Shown piece by piece: positions 14,198-22,160 of a DNA stretch of 24,728 bases; position 1 is the stretch's first letter; each line of letters opens with the position of its first letter. The stretch is from Oscillibacter sp. (GTDB taxonomy: Bacteria > Bacillota > Clostridia > Oscillospirales > Oscillospiraceae): contig JAAWIL010000009.1 of the NCBI GenBank assembly GCA_022796315.1, positions 1-24,728 on the forward strand, in the 5' to 3' direction. Below the pieces are notes generated by a model that saw only the letters and a program-made list of their open reading frames with translations, was not told the origin of the DNA and made no database searches. The position numbers and the translations under genes were made by a program.

Positions 14198-15403
14198 TTA
14201 CTTCATCAAATCCGCCGTGATCTCGTCTGCCAGGGCCTCCAGGGCCTCCCGCTGGGGTGCCTGAACAGCGGACTTCACTGTGATGCCGCTCTCCAGCACC
14301 GTCATGTTTTTCATCTCGGAGAGGATTCCCCGGATCAGCTTCCCGGCCTGGGGACCCCAGGAGCCGTTTTCGATCACCGCTGCCGTGCGGCTCTGCAGGT
14401 TGTGCGCCTTCAGGTCCAGCAGCAGATTCTCCATGGGAGTGAAGATGCCGTTATTGTAGGTAGCCGAGGCAAACACCAGATGGCTGCACCGGAAGGCCTC
14501 CGCCACCAGATCGGACACGTCCATGTGGGACACGTCGTACTGGACGATTCCCCGGACACCCTTCGCCGCCAGGCGGGCCGCCAGGATATCGGCGGCATTG
14601 TCCGTGTTGCCGTAGACGGAACCGGTGAAAATGGCCACCGCCCGGTCCTCCGGCGTATAGGTGCTCCATCTCTGGTACTTCTCCACAAACCAGGCGATAT
14701 CCTTCCGCCAAATGGGCCCGTGGAGGGGGCAGAGTATGGCAATGTCCATTCCGGCGGCCTTTTTCAGCAGGGCCTGCACCTGTACTCCGTACTTGCCCAC
14801 GATGTTGGTATAGTACCGGCGGGCGTCGTCCAGCCAGTCCCGGGCAAAGTCCACCTCGTCGGCGTAGAGGTTGCCGCTGAGGGCGCCGAAGGTGCCGAAG
14901 GCGTCGGCGGAGAAGAGGATCTTGTCCGTGGTGTCATAGGTCACCATGACCTCCGGCCAGTGGACCATGGGAGCCGTGACAAAGGTAAAGACATGGCGGC
15001 CGGTCTCCAGGGTATCGCCCTCCTTCACCACCACGCTGCGGCTGCTGAAATCCTCCCCGGTGAACTGGGTCAGCATGGAGAGGGTCTTGGCGTTGCCCAC
15101 CACCTTGGCCTCCGGCCAGCGCCGCAGAACCCCCGCCAGGGAGGCGCTGTGGTCCGGCTCCATGTGGTTCACCACCACATAATCCAGAGAGCGGCCATTC
15201 AGGCCGTACTCCAGGTTCTCCTGAAAGCGCACCGCCACGGTTTCCTCCACCGCGTCCATCAGAACGGTCTTCTCATCCAGTACCAGATAGGCGTTGTAGC
15301 TGACGCCCCGGGGGATGGGATATACGTTCTCAAAGAGGGCCAGACGGCGGTCCGACGCGCCCACATACAGGATATCCGAGGTTATGTTCTGTACACAATA
15401 CAT
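14198..15403 (-). CDS. fprA: Flavodiiron protein (A-type flavoprotein, O2/NO reductase)
   Basis: Flavodiiron proteins reduce O2 to water (or NO to N2O) in strict anaerobes, receiving electrons through rubredoxin or NADH:rubredoxin oxidoreductase. The 401-residue protein has the metallo-beta-lactamase-like diiron domain (1-250) with all six ligands in family context: H80, E82, D84 in NHMEPDH, H148 in VHWPE, D167 in SADAFG and H228 in CPLHGP. A flavodoxin domain follows (about 257-400, FTGSVYGNTDNAAD). There is no C-terminal rubredoxin extension. The ATG at 15403 follows AAAGGAGA; an in-frame start at 15469 would overlap the promoter. It is monocistronic, so the redox partner must be encoded elsewhere. 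Confidence 0.95.
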   Translation of the reverse strand: MYCVQNITSDILYVGASDRRLALFENVYPIPRGVSYNAYLVLDEKTVLMDAVEETVAVRFQENLEYGLNGRSLDYVVVNHMEPDHSASLAGVLRRWPEAKVVGNAKTLSMLTQFTGEDFSSRSVVVKEGDTLETGRHVFTFVTAPMVHWPEVMVTYDTTDKILFSADAFGTFGALSGNLYADEVDFARDWLDDARRYYTNIVGKYGVQVQALLKKAAGMDIAILCPLHGPIWRKDIAWFVEKYQRWSTYTPEDRAVAIFTGSVYGNTDNAADILAARLAAKGVRGIVQYDVSHMDVSDLVAEAFRCSHLVFASATYNNGIFTPMENLLLDLKAHNLQSRTAAVIENGSWGPQAGKLIRGILSEMKNMTVLESGITVKSAVQAPQREALEALADEITADLMK

Positions 15404-15440
15404 ATTGCTTCTCCTTTGTGTGAAGAAATATTCCAAAATT

Positions 15441-15469
15441 ACTTTACTCAACTTCCGGCGGTTTGTCAA
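15441..15469 (-). promoter_or_regulatory. Sigma-A type promoter of fprA
   Basis: TTGACA (15469-15464), 17 bases, then TAAAGT (15446-15441) lie 38 bases ahead of the fprA ATG. The -10 is not perfect, and TAATTT just downstream is an alternative. Confidence 0.65.
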
Positions 15470-15498
15470 GGCTCGCCGGAAAAATTGTGAAGTTTAAG

Positions 15499-15540
15499 AC
15501 AAAGTGACAGGAACGACGGACGCCGCTCCTGTCACTTTGT
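15499..15540 (-). terminator. Long stem-loop ending the V-ATPase operon
   Basis: A 17 bp stem (15524-15540 with 15499-15515) needs only one G-U pair in the minus-strand RNA. It begins 17 bases after the ntpD stop. The descending arm ends TTTGT followed by CTTAAAC. It also separates the operon from the fprA promoter. Confidence 0.75.
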
Positions 15541-15556
15541 ACCGAGATTTGGACGC

Positions 15557-16261
15557 TTATACCGGTTTTTGCTCTTTTCCGAAGGCCTCCACAGCCCGGG
15601 CGGTTTCAGCCCGCTTCTCTTCCAGAGACTCCTTCAGAATCATATCCTTCACCTTCATGAGACGCGTGGTGGTGGCACGGTCGTTCTCATCCAGCTTCAT
15701 GGTAATATACCGGATGGCCTCCTGGGTGTTGGGAATCATCACATACTCCAGGGCGTTGACCCGGCGGCGGGTCTTTTCGATCTCCTCCGCCATCAGCTGG
15801 GCGGATTTCTCGATCTCCGCCAGCTTCAGCATCTTCCGGAACACGTGCCCCAAGGCGTCCACGGCGGTGTCCAGCTCGCCGGAAGTCGCCGCGAAGCCAT
15901 AGGGGTAGATGTCGGACTCGGAGCGGGTCTGCATCTGGAAGTCATAGACAGGCACGTTGACCGACATGATGTTCTGGGTGGTCTGGGTCAGCACCACGCT
16001 CTGCTTCGGATACAGCAGCGCCTGCTCCAGCGCCTCGGAGCTCATGAGGGCGGAGGCCACGGTGAAGGACTTGTGAACCGTCATCAGCTCCTCCTCCACC
16101 TCCGCCCGAAGGGACCGGACCTCCCGGACCGTATCCAGGAACTGCTTCATCAGCTCATCCCGCTTGTCTTTCAGCAGCTTGTGGCCCCGCTGGGCGGTGC
16201 GCAGCTTGCCTTTCAGGCGGGTGAGCTCCATGCGGGTGGGGCTTACCGTGATATTCGCCAT
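15557..16261 (-). CDS. ntpD: V-type ATPase subunit D (central rotor stalk)
   Basis: Subunit D is the coiled-coil axle inside the A3B3 ring. The 234-residue protein opens with the family signature VSPTRMELTRLKGKLRTAQRGHKLLKDKRDEL split over residues 6-37. It has long N- and C-terminal helices (EKTRRRVNALEYVMIPN near 163-179) around a more variable centre. The ATG at 16261 has GGAGGGGGG ahead. It is the last gene of the operon, 14 bases after ntpB. It is slightly longer than many homologues through its C-terminal tail. Confidence 0.95.
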   Translation of the reverse strand: MANITVSPTRMELTRLKGKLRTAQRGHKLLKDKRDELMKQFLDTVREVRSLRAEVEEELMTVHKSFTVASALMSSEALEQALLYPKQSVVLTQTTQNIMSVNVPVYDFQMQTRSESDIYPYGFAATSGELDTAVDALGHVFRKMLKLAEIEKSAQLMAEEIEKTRRRVNALEYVMIPNTQEAIRYITMKLDENDRATTTRLMKVKDMILKESLEEKRAETARAVEAFGKEQKPV

Positions 16262-16275
16262 GGTTCCCCCCTCCT

Positions 16276-17661
16276 TTACTGCTCGTCTTTCTTCGGCCAG
16301 TACTTCTCAATCAGTTCCGGTTTAATCCGCTTCAGCTCACTCTTGGGCAGGATGCTCAAAAGCTCCCAGCCCAGGTCCAGCGTCTCCTCAATGGAGCGGT
16401 TCTCCTCGTAGCCCTGGTTGACGTAACGCTGCTCGAACTCATCGGCGAACTTGGCGTACAGCAGGTCTGTGGGCGTCAGGGCGGCCTCGCCCAGGATGCT
16501 CATCAGCTCCTTGTTGTCCTTGCCGGTGGCATAGGCGGCGAAGAGCTGGTTCATGGTGCCGGCGTGGTCCTCCCGGGTCTTGCCCTCGCCGATGCCCTTG
16601 TCCTTCAGACGGGAGAGGCTGGGCAGCACGTCCACCGGCGGGTGGATGCCCTGGCGGTAGAGGGCGCGGCTGAGGATGATCTGGCCCTCGGTGATATAGC
16701 CCGTCAGGTCGGGGATGGGATGGGTCTTGTCATCCTCGGGCATGGTCAGAATGGGAATCAGGGTGATGGAGCCCTTGTTCCCCAGCTGGCGTCCGGCCCG
16801 CTCATAGAGGGTCGCCAGGTCCGTGTACAGGTAGCCGGGGAAGCCGCGGCGGCCCGGGACCTCCTTCTTGGCGGCGGAGACCTCACGGAGGGCCTCGGCG
16901 TAGTTGGTGATGTCCGTCATGATGACCAGAACGTGCATCCCCTTCTCAAAGGCCAGGTACTCCGCGGCGGTCAGGGCCATACGGGGGGTGGAAATACGCT
17001 CAACAGCCGGGTCGTTGGCCAGGTTGGAGAACAGCACCGTCCGGTCAATGGCGCCGGTGCGGCGGAACTCGCTGACAAAGAACTCGGACTCCTCGAAGGT
17101 GATGCCGATGGCGGCGAAGACCACGGCGAAGTTGGCCGCCTCATCGCCCCGCACCTTGGCCTGCCGGGCAATCTGAGCCGCCAGGTTGGCATGGGGCAGG
17201 CCGGAACCGGAGAAGATGGGCAGCTTCTGCCCGCGGACCAGGGTGTTCAGGCCGTCAATGGTGGAAACGCCGGTCTGGATGAACTCGTTGGGATAGTCCC
17301 GGGCGGCGGGGTTCATGGGCAGGCCGTTGATGTCCCGGTACTCCTCCGCCAGGATCTCCGGGCCGCCGTCAATGGGCTGGCCCATGCCGTTGAAGACACG
17401 GCCCAGCATATCGCCGGACACGCCCAGCTGGAGGGGATGACCCAGGAAGCGCACCCGGGCGTCCGCCAGGTTGATGCCGGCGGCGGCCTCGAAGAGCTGC
17501 ACCACGGCGGTGTCGCCGTTGACCTCCAGCACCTTGCCCCGGCGAATGGAGCCGTCGTGGAGCTCCACCTCTACCAGTTCGTCATAGGTGACGTTCTCCA
17601 CCATGCGGACCATCATCAGAGGACTTACGATCTCCTCTACCGTTCTGTATTCACGGATCAT
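16276..17661 (-). CDS. ntpB: V-type ATPase subunit B (regulatory nucleotide-binding subunit)
   Basis: Three copies alternate with subunit A in the headpiece. The 461-residue protein has the ATP synthase alpha/beta fold with the B-specific loop PIFSGSGLPHANLAAQIARQ in place of a functional P-loop. It also carries FAAIGITFEESEFF, the VIMTDITNYAEALREVSAAKKEVPGRRG block and the signature PSLSRLKDKGIG. The ATG overlaps the subunit A stop by four bases (ATGA), so synthesis of A and B is coupled, fitting their 1:1 ratio. Complete at both ends. Confidence 0.97.
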   Translation of the reverse strand: MIREYRTVEEIVSPLMMVRMVENVTYDELVEVELHDGSIRRGKVLEVNGDTAVVQLFEAAAGINLADARVRFLGHPLQLGVSGDMLGRVFNGMGQPIDGGPEILAEEYRDINGLPMNPAARDYPNEFIQTGVSTIDGLNTLVRGQKLPIFSGSGLPHANLAAQIARQAKVRGDEAANFAVVFAAIGITFEESEFFVSEFRRTGAIDRTVLFSNLANDPAVERISTPRMALTAAEYLAFEKGMHVLVIMTDITNYAEALREVSAAKKEVPGRRGFPGYLYTDLATLYERAGRQLGNKGSITLIPILTMPEDDKTHPIPDLTGYITEGQIILSRALYRQGIHPPVDVLPSLSRLKDKGIGEGKTREDHAGTMNQLFAAYATGKDNKELMSILGEAALTPTDLLYAKFADEFEQRYVNQGYEENRSIEETLDLGWELLSILPKSELKRIKPELIEKYWPKKDEQ

Positions 17662-19430
17662 GCCTGCTCACCTCCCTGGGCTGCCACCGCTTCGATCTGC
17701 TGCTCCATCTCCGTCTGGATGGCGGCGTACTCCGTGGGATAGTCCTCCACGGGCACGCTCTTGGCGCGGCCGATCTTCTCGCGGGCGGGAATGTCAAAGA
17801 GCTTCATCACCGGCGCGCCCTTCTCAATGGCGGCACGGCAGAGCTTGTCATAGCTGAGGATGATATCCAGCAGCTTCTCCTGCCGGTCATAGGCGGAGAA
17901 TCCGTCGATATCCGTAAAGGCGTTCTGCTGCAGGAAGTCCTCCCGGACCATCCGGGCCACCTCCAGCGTCAGCTGGTCGGAGGGCGACAGGGCGTCCTTG
18001 CCCACCAGCTGGACGATCTCGTTGAGGTTGGACTCATTTTGCAGAATGCTCATGGCCTTGGTGCGGTTCTTCATGAACGACTCTCCCAGGTTCTCGTCAA
18101 ACCAGGGCTTCAGGGAGTCCAGATACAGGGAGTAGGAGGTCAGCCAGTTGATGGCCGGGAAGTGCCGCTTGTAGGCCAGAGAGGAGTCCAGGGCCCAGAA
18201 CACCTTTACAATCCGCATGGTGGCCTGGGAGACCGGCTCGGAGAGGTCGCCGCCCGGAGGGGACACGGCGCCCACGGCGGTCAGGCTGCCCCGGCGGTCG
18301 TCGGAGCCGATGCACGCCACCGATCCGGCCCGCTCGTAAAACTGCGCCAGACGGGAGCTGAGGTAGGCGGGATAGCCCTCCTCGCCGGGCATCTCCTCCA
18401 GACGGCCGGACATCTCACGGAGGGCCTCGGCCCAGCGGGAGGTGGAGTCGGCGATGACGGCCACGTCATAGCCCATGTCCCGGAAGTACTCGGCAATGGT
18501 GATGCCGGTGTACACGGAGGCCTCCCGGGCCGCCACGGGCATGTCGGAGGTGTTGGCAATCAGCACCGTCCGCTTCATGAGGGACTCGCCGGTGCGGGGG
18601 TCCTTCAGCTCCGGGAACTCCCGGAGCACGTCGGTCATCTCGTTGCCGCGCTCGCCGCAGCCGATGTAGACCACGATGTCCACGTCGGACCACTTGGCCA
18701 GCTGGTGCTGCACCACGGTCTTGCCGGAGCCGAAGGGTCCGGGAACGGCGGCGGTGCCGCCCTTGGCGATGGGGAACATGGTGTCAATGATCCGCTGGCC
18801 GGAGCACAGGGGCCGGACCGGGGGGAACTTCTGCTTGTAGGGCCGGCCCACACGGACGGGCCACTTCTGGGCCAGCCGCAGGGGCACCTCCTTGCCATCG
18901 CCGGTCTTCACCTTGCCGATGGTCTCCGTCACGTTGTAGGAGCCGCTCTTGAGCTCGGTGATGGTGCCGCTGACGTTGGGCGGCACCATGATCTTGTGGA
19001 GCACCACCGCCGTCTCCGGCACGGTGCCCAGGATGTCGCCGCCGGCGACCTTGTCGCCCACCTTGGCGGTGGCGGTGAACTCCCACTTCTTCTCCTGGTC
19101 CAGGGCGGGTACTTCCACGCCGCGGGAGATGTTGGCGCCCACCTTCTCCACGATCTTCTCCAGCGGCCGCTGGATTCCGTCATAGATGCCCTCGATCATG
19201 CCGGGGCCCAGCTCCACGCTCATGGGCGCGCCGGTGGTAACCACCTCCGCGCCGGGGCCCAGGCCGGAGGTCTCCTCATAGACCTGGATCGAGGCGGCGT
19301 CGCCCTTCATGGTCAGAATCTCTCCGATCAGACGCTGGGGACCCACGCGGACCACGTCGGACATATTGGCGTCCGAGAGGCCGGTGGCCACCACCAGCGG
19401 TCCGGAAACTTTAACAACTTTACCGCTCAA
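17658..19430 (-). CDS. ntpA: V-type ATPase catalytic subunit A
   Basis: This is the ATP-hydrolysing or ATP-forming subunit. The 590-residue protein has the N-terminal beta-barrel, the A-specific non-homologous bulge (about 110-200), the P-loop GPFGSGKT (231-238), GCGERGNEM (258-266) and SRWAEALREMSGRLEEMPGEEGYPAYL. The only usable start is TTG at 19430. An in-frame TGA lies five codons upstream and no ATG or GTG intervenes, and GAAAGAAGG stands at normal spacing. The gene follows a 215-base structured spacer, the only long gap in the operon, so its expression may be set separately from the upstream genes. Confidence 0.96.
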   Translation of the reverse strand: MSGKVVKVSGPLVVATGLSDANMSDVVRVGPQRLIGEILTMKGDAASIQVYEETSGLGPGAEVVTTGAPMSVELGPGMIEGIYDGIQRPLEKIVEKVGANISRGVEVPALDQEKKWEFTATAKVGDKVAGGDILGTVPETAVVLHKIMVPPNVSGTITELKSGSYNVTETIGKVKTGDGKEVPLRLAQKWPVRVGRPYKQKFPPVRPLCSGQRIIDTMFPIAKGGTAAVPGPFGSGKTVVQHQLAKWSDVDIVVYIGCGERGNEMTDVLREFPELKDPRTGESLMKRTVLIANTSDMPVAAREASVYTGITIAEYFRDMGYDVAVIADSTSRWAEALREMSGRLEEMPGEEGYPAYLSSRLAQFYERAGSVACIGSDDRRGSLTAVGAVSPPGGDLSEPVSQATMRIVKVFWALDSSLAYKRHFPAINWLTSYSLYLDSLKPWFDENLGESFMKNRTKAMSILQNESNLNEIVQLVGKDALSPSDQLTLEVARMVREDFLQQNAFTDIDGFSAYDRQEKLLDIILSYDKLCRAAIEKGAPVMKLFDIPAREKIGRAKSVPVEDYPTEYAAIQTEMEQQIEAVAAQGGEQA

Positions 19431-19645
19431 ATTTTCAACCTTCTTTCAGGATAAATTCGCCGGAAAGGAGTGCTCTTTCTGCGGGCACATGCCCAAAGCA
19501 CCCCCGGGGCCAGGGGCCGCAGCCCCTGGTTTCTCCGCGCGGGGCGGAGAATGGAACACAGCCGCCGCAGCGCAGGCGCCCTCCCCCGGCTCAGCCGCCG
19601 TGGACGGCGTCCCTTCTGCGGGGAACGGGGGAACACGTCCCCTCT
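19431..19645 (-). other. Structured spacer inside the V-ATPase operon, before subunit A
   Basis: These 215 bases separate ntpG from ntpA, while the other gaps in the operon are 22 bases or less. It contains two perfect 8 bp hairpins: 19510-19517 with 19522-19529 (CCAGGGGC type) and 19531-19538 with 19544-19551 (TTCTCCGC type). Nearer to ntpA there is a compound GTGC/GCAC stem with an inner GGGC/GCCC. No promoter hexamers are evident. A 69-codon frame through it has biased Arg/Pro content and no RBS and is not accepted. Possible roles are an RNA processing or stability signal, or a dispersed palindromic repeat. Confidence 0.6.
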
Positions 19646-19963
19646 TTACAGGATGTCGGCACCCACGGCCCGCTCAATGGCCCGCTGGATGCTGTCCCGG
19701 CCGATGCCGAGGGGGCCCTCCCGGCCGGGGATCAGGATGATGGCGGGGCGCAGCTCATCCTTGTACCGGGTGATCACGTCCTCCATCTCCTTGGCCAGGG
19801 TCTCGGTGAGATAGATCACCGCGCAGTCGGTCCTGGCCAGCTGGCGCACCTTCTCCCGCGCCTCCTCCACGGAGGCCACCGGATAGGTGTCCAGCCCCAG
19901 GGCCCGGAATCCCATGACGGATTCCCAGTCGCCGATTACGGCGATCCGATAAGTCACAGCCAT
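19646..19963 (-). CDS. ntpG: V-type ATPase subunit F (NtpG in E. hirae naming)
   Basis: This small rotor subunit binds subunit D. The 105-residue protein matches the family: YRIAVIGDWESVMGFRALGLDTY (5-27), DCAVIYLTETLAKEM (46-60) and a conserved PAIILIPG (73-80) before the final helix. The ATG follows GGCGGTGAC, which overlaps the end of ntpC. It stands 12 bases after ntpC. The long structured spacer begins immediately after it, so transcripts could end or be processed here. Confidence 0.94.
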   Translation of the reverse strand: MAVTYRIAVIGDWESVMGFRALGLDTYPVASVEEAREKVRQLARTDCAVIYLTETLAKEMEDVITRYKDELRPAIILIPGREGPLGIGRDSIQRAIERAVGADIL

Positions 19964-19975
19964 CTTGTCACCGCC

Positions 19976-20980
19976 TTACACATAGCTCCGGCGCAGCCGG
20001 GCACGGATCAGCTCCGGGGAAAGGCCCGCGCCCCGGCCCAGCAGCAGAATCCGGAGATTCGTGTACTCCGTCTCCCGCGCCGCCAGATACCCCAGCAGCG
20101 GAGCCTCGCCAAAGGGCACGGCCTGGGCGCCGGAGAGATACTCTCCCACCGCGTCGTCACAGAGCCGCTCAAAGTCCGTCAGGGCGCCGCCCTTCAGGGC
20201 CTCCGCGCCGGCCTCCGCCGCCTCCCGCAGGGACGTGGGGGCATAGAGCTCCGCGAGTCCCGCGCCGTGATCGGCGCTGACCTTCAGGATGGACCCCTCG
20301 TCGATCTCGCCGCCGTCAAACAGCACACCCCGCAGAAACTCGGCGCTCTTGCCCATGCGCAGTGTCCGCACCAGACTCCGCAGGTTCGCCCCGTCGATCT
20401 GGATCTGGACATACCCCCGCAGGAAGGCGCTGCCCGTGGCGTCCGCCACGTCCATCATGTCCTGGTAGCACCAGCGGTCCAGCACGATGTCGCTGAGCTG
20501 GGGGTCCCTGGTGGTGTCCAGCACCTCCCGGGCCTCCGCCGCCGCGGCTGCCAGACGGGCCGGCAGATCCAAGAGATTGCCGCTGCTGACGGCCTCCCTC
20601 AGCTTCTCCGCCGGCACCCGGCCCATATCCATCATCAGGTGCGCCGGGTCCTCGTCCATCGCCTCCGCCTTCAGCAGGGCCTTGACATTGTGGTAATCGT
20701 ATTTCAGCTTGAAAATGTCGAGATATCTGGCATCCGGGGCGCTGTCGGCCAGGTCGCTGAGGGTGGCCTCCCGGGCTGCCGCCAGAGCGGCGTCCATGGC
20801 CTCGGGACGGGTGGGGTCCAGCTCCGGATAGCCGCACTCCTGAAGGATCTTCACGGCCTCCTCGTCGCTGCGGGCCTCCAGCACCTGCTCCATCCGCTCC
20901 CGGGTGAGGAGCGTGTTCTCCATGGCCCGGATGCGGGCGGAAATCGCCAGATAATCCGTGTCTTTGATCTTCTTAGCCAA
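19976..20980 (-). CDS. ntpC: V-type ATPase subunit C (rotor socket, d-like)
   Basis: Subunit C links the D-F stalk to the membrane ring. The 334-residue all-helical protein opens YLAISARIRAMENTLLTRERMEQVLEA, shows FKLKYDYHNVKALLKAEAM (about 109-127) and ends TEYTNLRILLLGRGAGLSPELIRARLRRSYV, all typical of the V-ATPase C/d family. The start is TTG at 20980 with a strong AAGGAGG RBS at good spacing. Gaps to its neighbours are 12 bases on each side. Confidence 0.94.
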   Translation of the reverse strand: MAKKIKDTDYLAISARIRAMENTLLTRERMEQVLEARSDEEAVKILQECGYPELDPTRPEAMDAALAAAREATLSDLADSAPDARYLDIFKLKYDYHNVKALLKAEAMDEDPAHLMMDMGRVPAEKLREAVSSGNLLDLPARLAAAAAEAREVLDTTRDPQLSDIVLDRWCYQDMMDVADATGSAFLRGYVQIQIDGANLRSLVRTLRMGKSAEFLRGVLFDGGEIDEGSILKVSADHGAGLAELYAPTSLREAAEAGAEALKGGALTDFERLCDDAVGEYLSGAQAVPFGEAPLLGYLAARETEYTNLRILLLGRGAGLSPELIRARLRRSYV

Positions 20981-20992
20981 GGCGTTTCCTCC

Positions 20993-21583
20993 TTATGCCT
21001 CCGGGAACAGCTTCTTCGCCACCGCTCCCGCGGTCTCCGCCTTTTGCAGGCGCACCAGCGTGTCAAAGGTGCAGTTGACCTCCACATTCCGGTCCTTCAG
21101 AATAAAGCCGCCCAGAATCTCGCGGGTCTCCCGGGAGAGGGTCAGCTTTTTGCCGCCGTCCTGGTTGGCCTTGGCCACTGCGGCCTCGCCTACCCGCTTG
21201 CGGTCCTTCTCCGAGAAGATGACCTCTTCCTTCCCCGTAGAGGACGCCCGAACCAGCAGCGCCGCCAAAACCTCTGTGTACCGGTTCTCCGGAAGCTTGC
21301 ACAGCTTCTCCAGCGCCAGGGCATAGGCCTTCTCCACCATCTCCTGCTTGGCGGCCAGGGCGGCCTTCCGGGCCTCCATCTGGGCCGCGCTGATCAGGCG
21401 CTCCTGCCGCTCGGCGGCGGCCTTTTCGTTCCGGCTGTCCAGCTCCGCAGTCTCCGCCTGGGCCTGGTCCTCATAGCGGGCGGAAATCTGATCCGCCGCC
21501 GCCTGGGCCTGGGCCAATACGGCGTCAATCTCCGCCTGGGCCTCGGACTGAATCAGGCCGGTGATTTTTTCGATTCCGTTCAT
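20993..21583 (-). CDS. ntpE: V-type ATPase subunit E (peripheral stalk)
   Basis: Subunit E forms the peripheral stator stalk together with the G-type subunit. The 196-residue protein begins MNGIEKITGLIQSEAQAEID, followed by a long Ala/Gln/Glu-rich coiled coil (to about residue 100) and a globular C-terminal half (LTLSRETREILGGFILKDRNVEVNCTFDTLV near 144-174) that caps the A3B3 head. The ATG has AAAGGGGAG ahead. It lies between ntpK and ntpC, as in the E. hirae operon. Confidence 0.93.
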   Translation of the reverse strand: MNGIEKITGLIQSEAQAEIDAVLAQAQAAADQISARYEDQAQAETAELDSRNEKAAAERQERLISAAQMEARKAALAAKQEMVEKAYALALEKLCKLPENRYTEVLAALLVRASSTGKEEVIFSEKDRKRVGEAAVAKANQDGGKKLTLSRETREILGGFILKDRNVEVNCTFDTLVRLQKAETAGAVAKKLFPEA

Positions 21584-21605
21584 ATTGACTCCCCTTTCTG
21601 TGGGG

Positions 21606-22145
21606 TCAGGCGCTGATATTGATGATCATCAGCATGGAAGCCAGCAGGGACAGGATGGCGTAGAACTCCACGGTGATGCAGAGCACCATGCCCTTGGACC
21701 AGTCGTCGGGCTTCTTGGCGAGGATGTTGATGGAACCGGCGGCCACGCGGCCCTGGGCAATGGCGGAGAAGAGTCCGCCGAGGGCCATGGGCAGGCAGGC
21801 AGCGAAGTACTGCATGCCCTGGGCAACCGTCAGCTGGGGAAGGGTGCCGGACAGCAGGCCCATGCGGAACACCGCGAAGAACCACACCACCAGGCCGTAC
21901 AGGCCCTGGGTGCCGGGAATCACCTGCAGGATCATGACCTTGCCGAACTTGCTGGGGTCCTGGCACAGCAGGCCTGTGCCCGCCTCACCGGCCATGCCGG
22001 TGCCCTTGGCGGAGCCGATGCCGCTGAGTACCGCCGCCAGGCCCGCGCCCAGCAGGGCCAGGGCCAACCCACCGAACGCACCCAGGAAGGACTGCGCCGC
22101 CGCGTTCTGCTCGATTGCCTCGATAATCTCCATGTTGCCAATCAT
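21606..22145 (-). CDS. ntpK: V-type ATPase proteolipid subunit K (c-type rotor ring)
   Basis: The 179-residue protein has four membrane helices as two fused hairpins (each half with GSAKG or AQGR-type loops), the 16 kDa proteolipid form. The ion-binding carboxylate is Glu160 in TVEFYAIL (helix 4); the first hairpin has no matching Glu. Thr79 and Gln80 in IPGTQGLYG and Gln131 in AIAQGRVAAG line up with the Na+ ligands Thr64, Gln65 and Gln110 of E. hirae NtpK, and Ile76 stands at the Leu61 position. Na+ coupling is therefore likely. The ATG at 22145 has GAGGAGG at good distance; ATG at 22133 is an alternative. Confidence 0.96.
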   Translation of the reverse strand: MIGNMEIIEAIEQNAAAQSFLGAFGGLALALLGAGLAAVLSGIGSAKGTGMAGEAGTGLLCQDPSKFGKVMILQVIPGTQGLYGLVVWFFAVFRMGLLSGTLPQLTVAQGMQYFAACLPMALGGLFSAIAQGRVAAGSINILAKKPDDWSKGMVLCITVEFYAILSLLASMLMIINISA

Positions 22146-22160
22146 GATTTGTTCCTCCTC

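Noticed and set aside
19427..19636. 69-codon frame in the V-ATPase operon spacer
   Set aside because: Arg/Pro-rich, no RBS, and it consists largely of hairpin arms.
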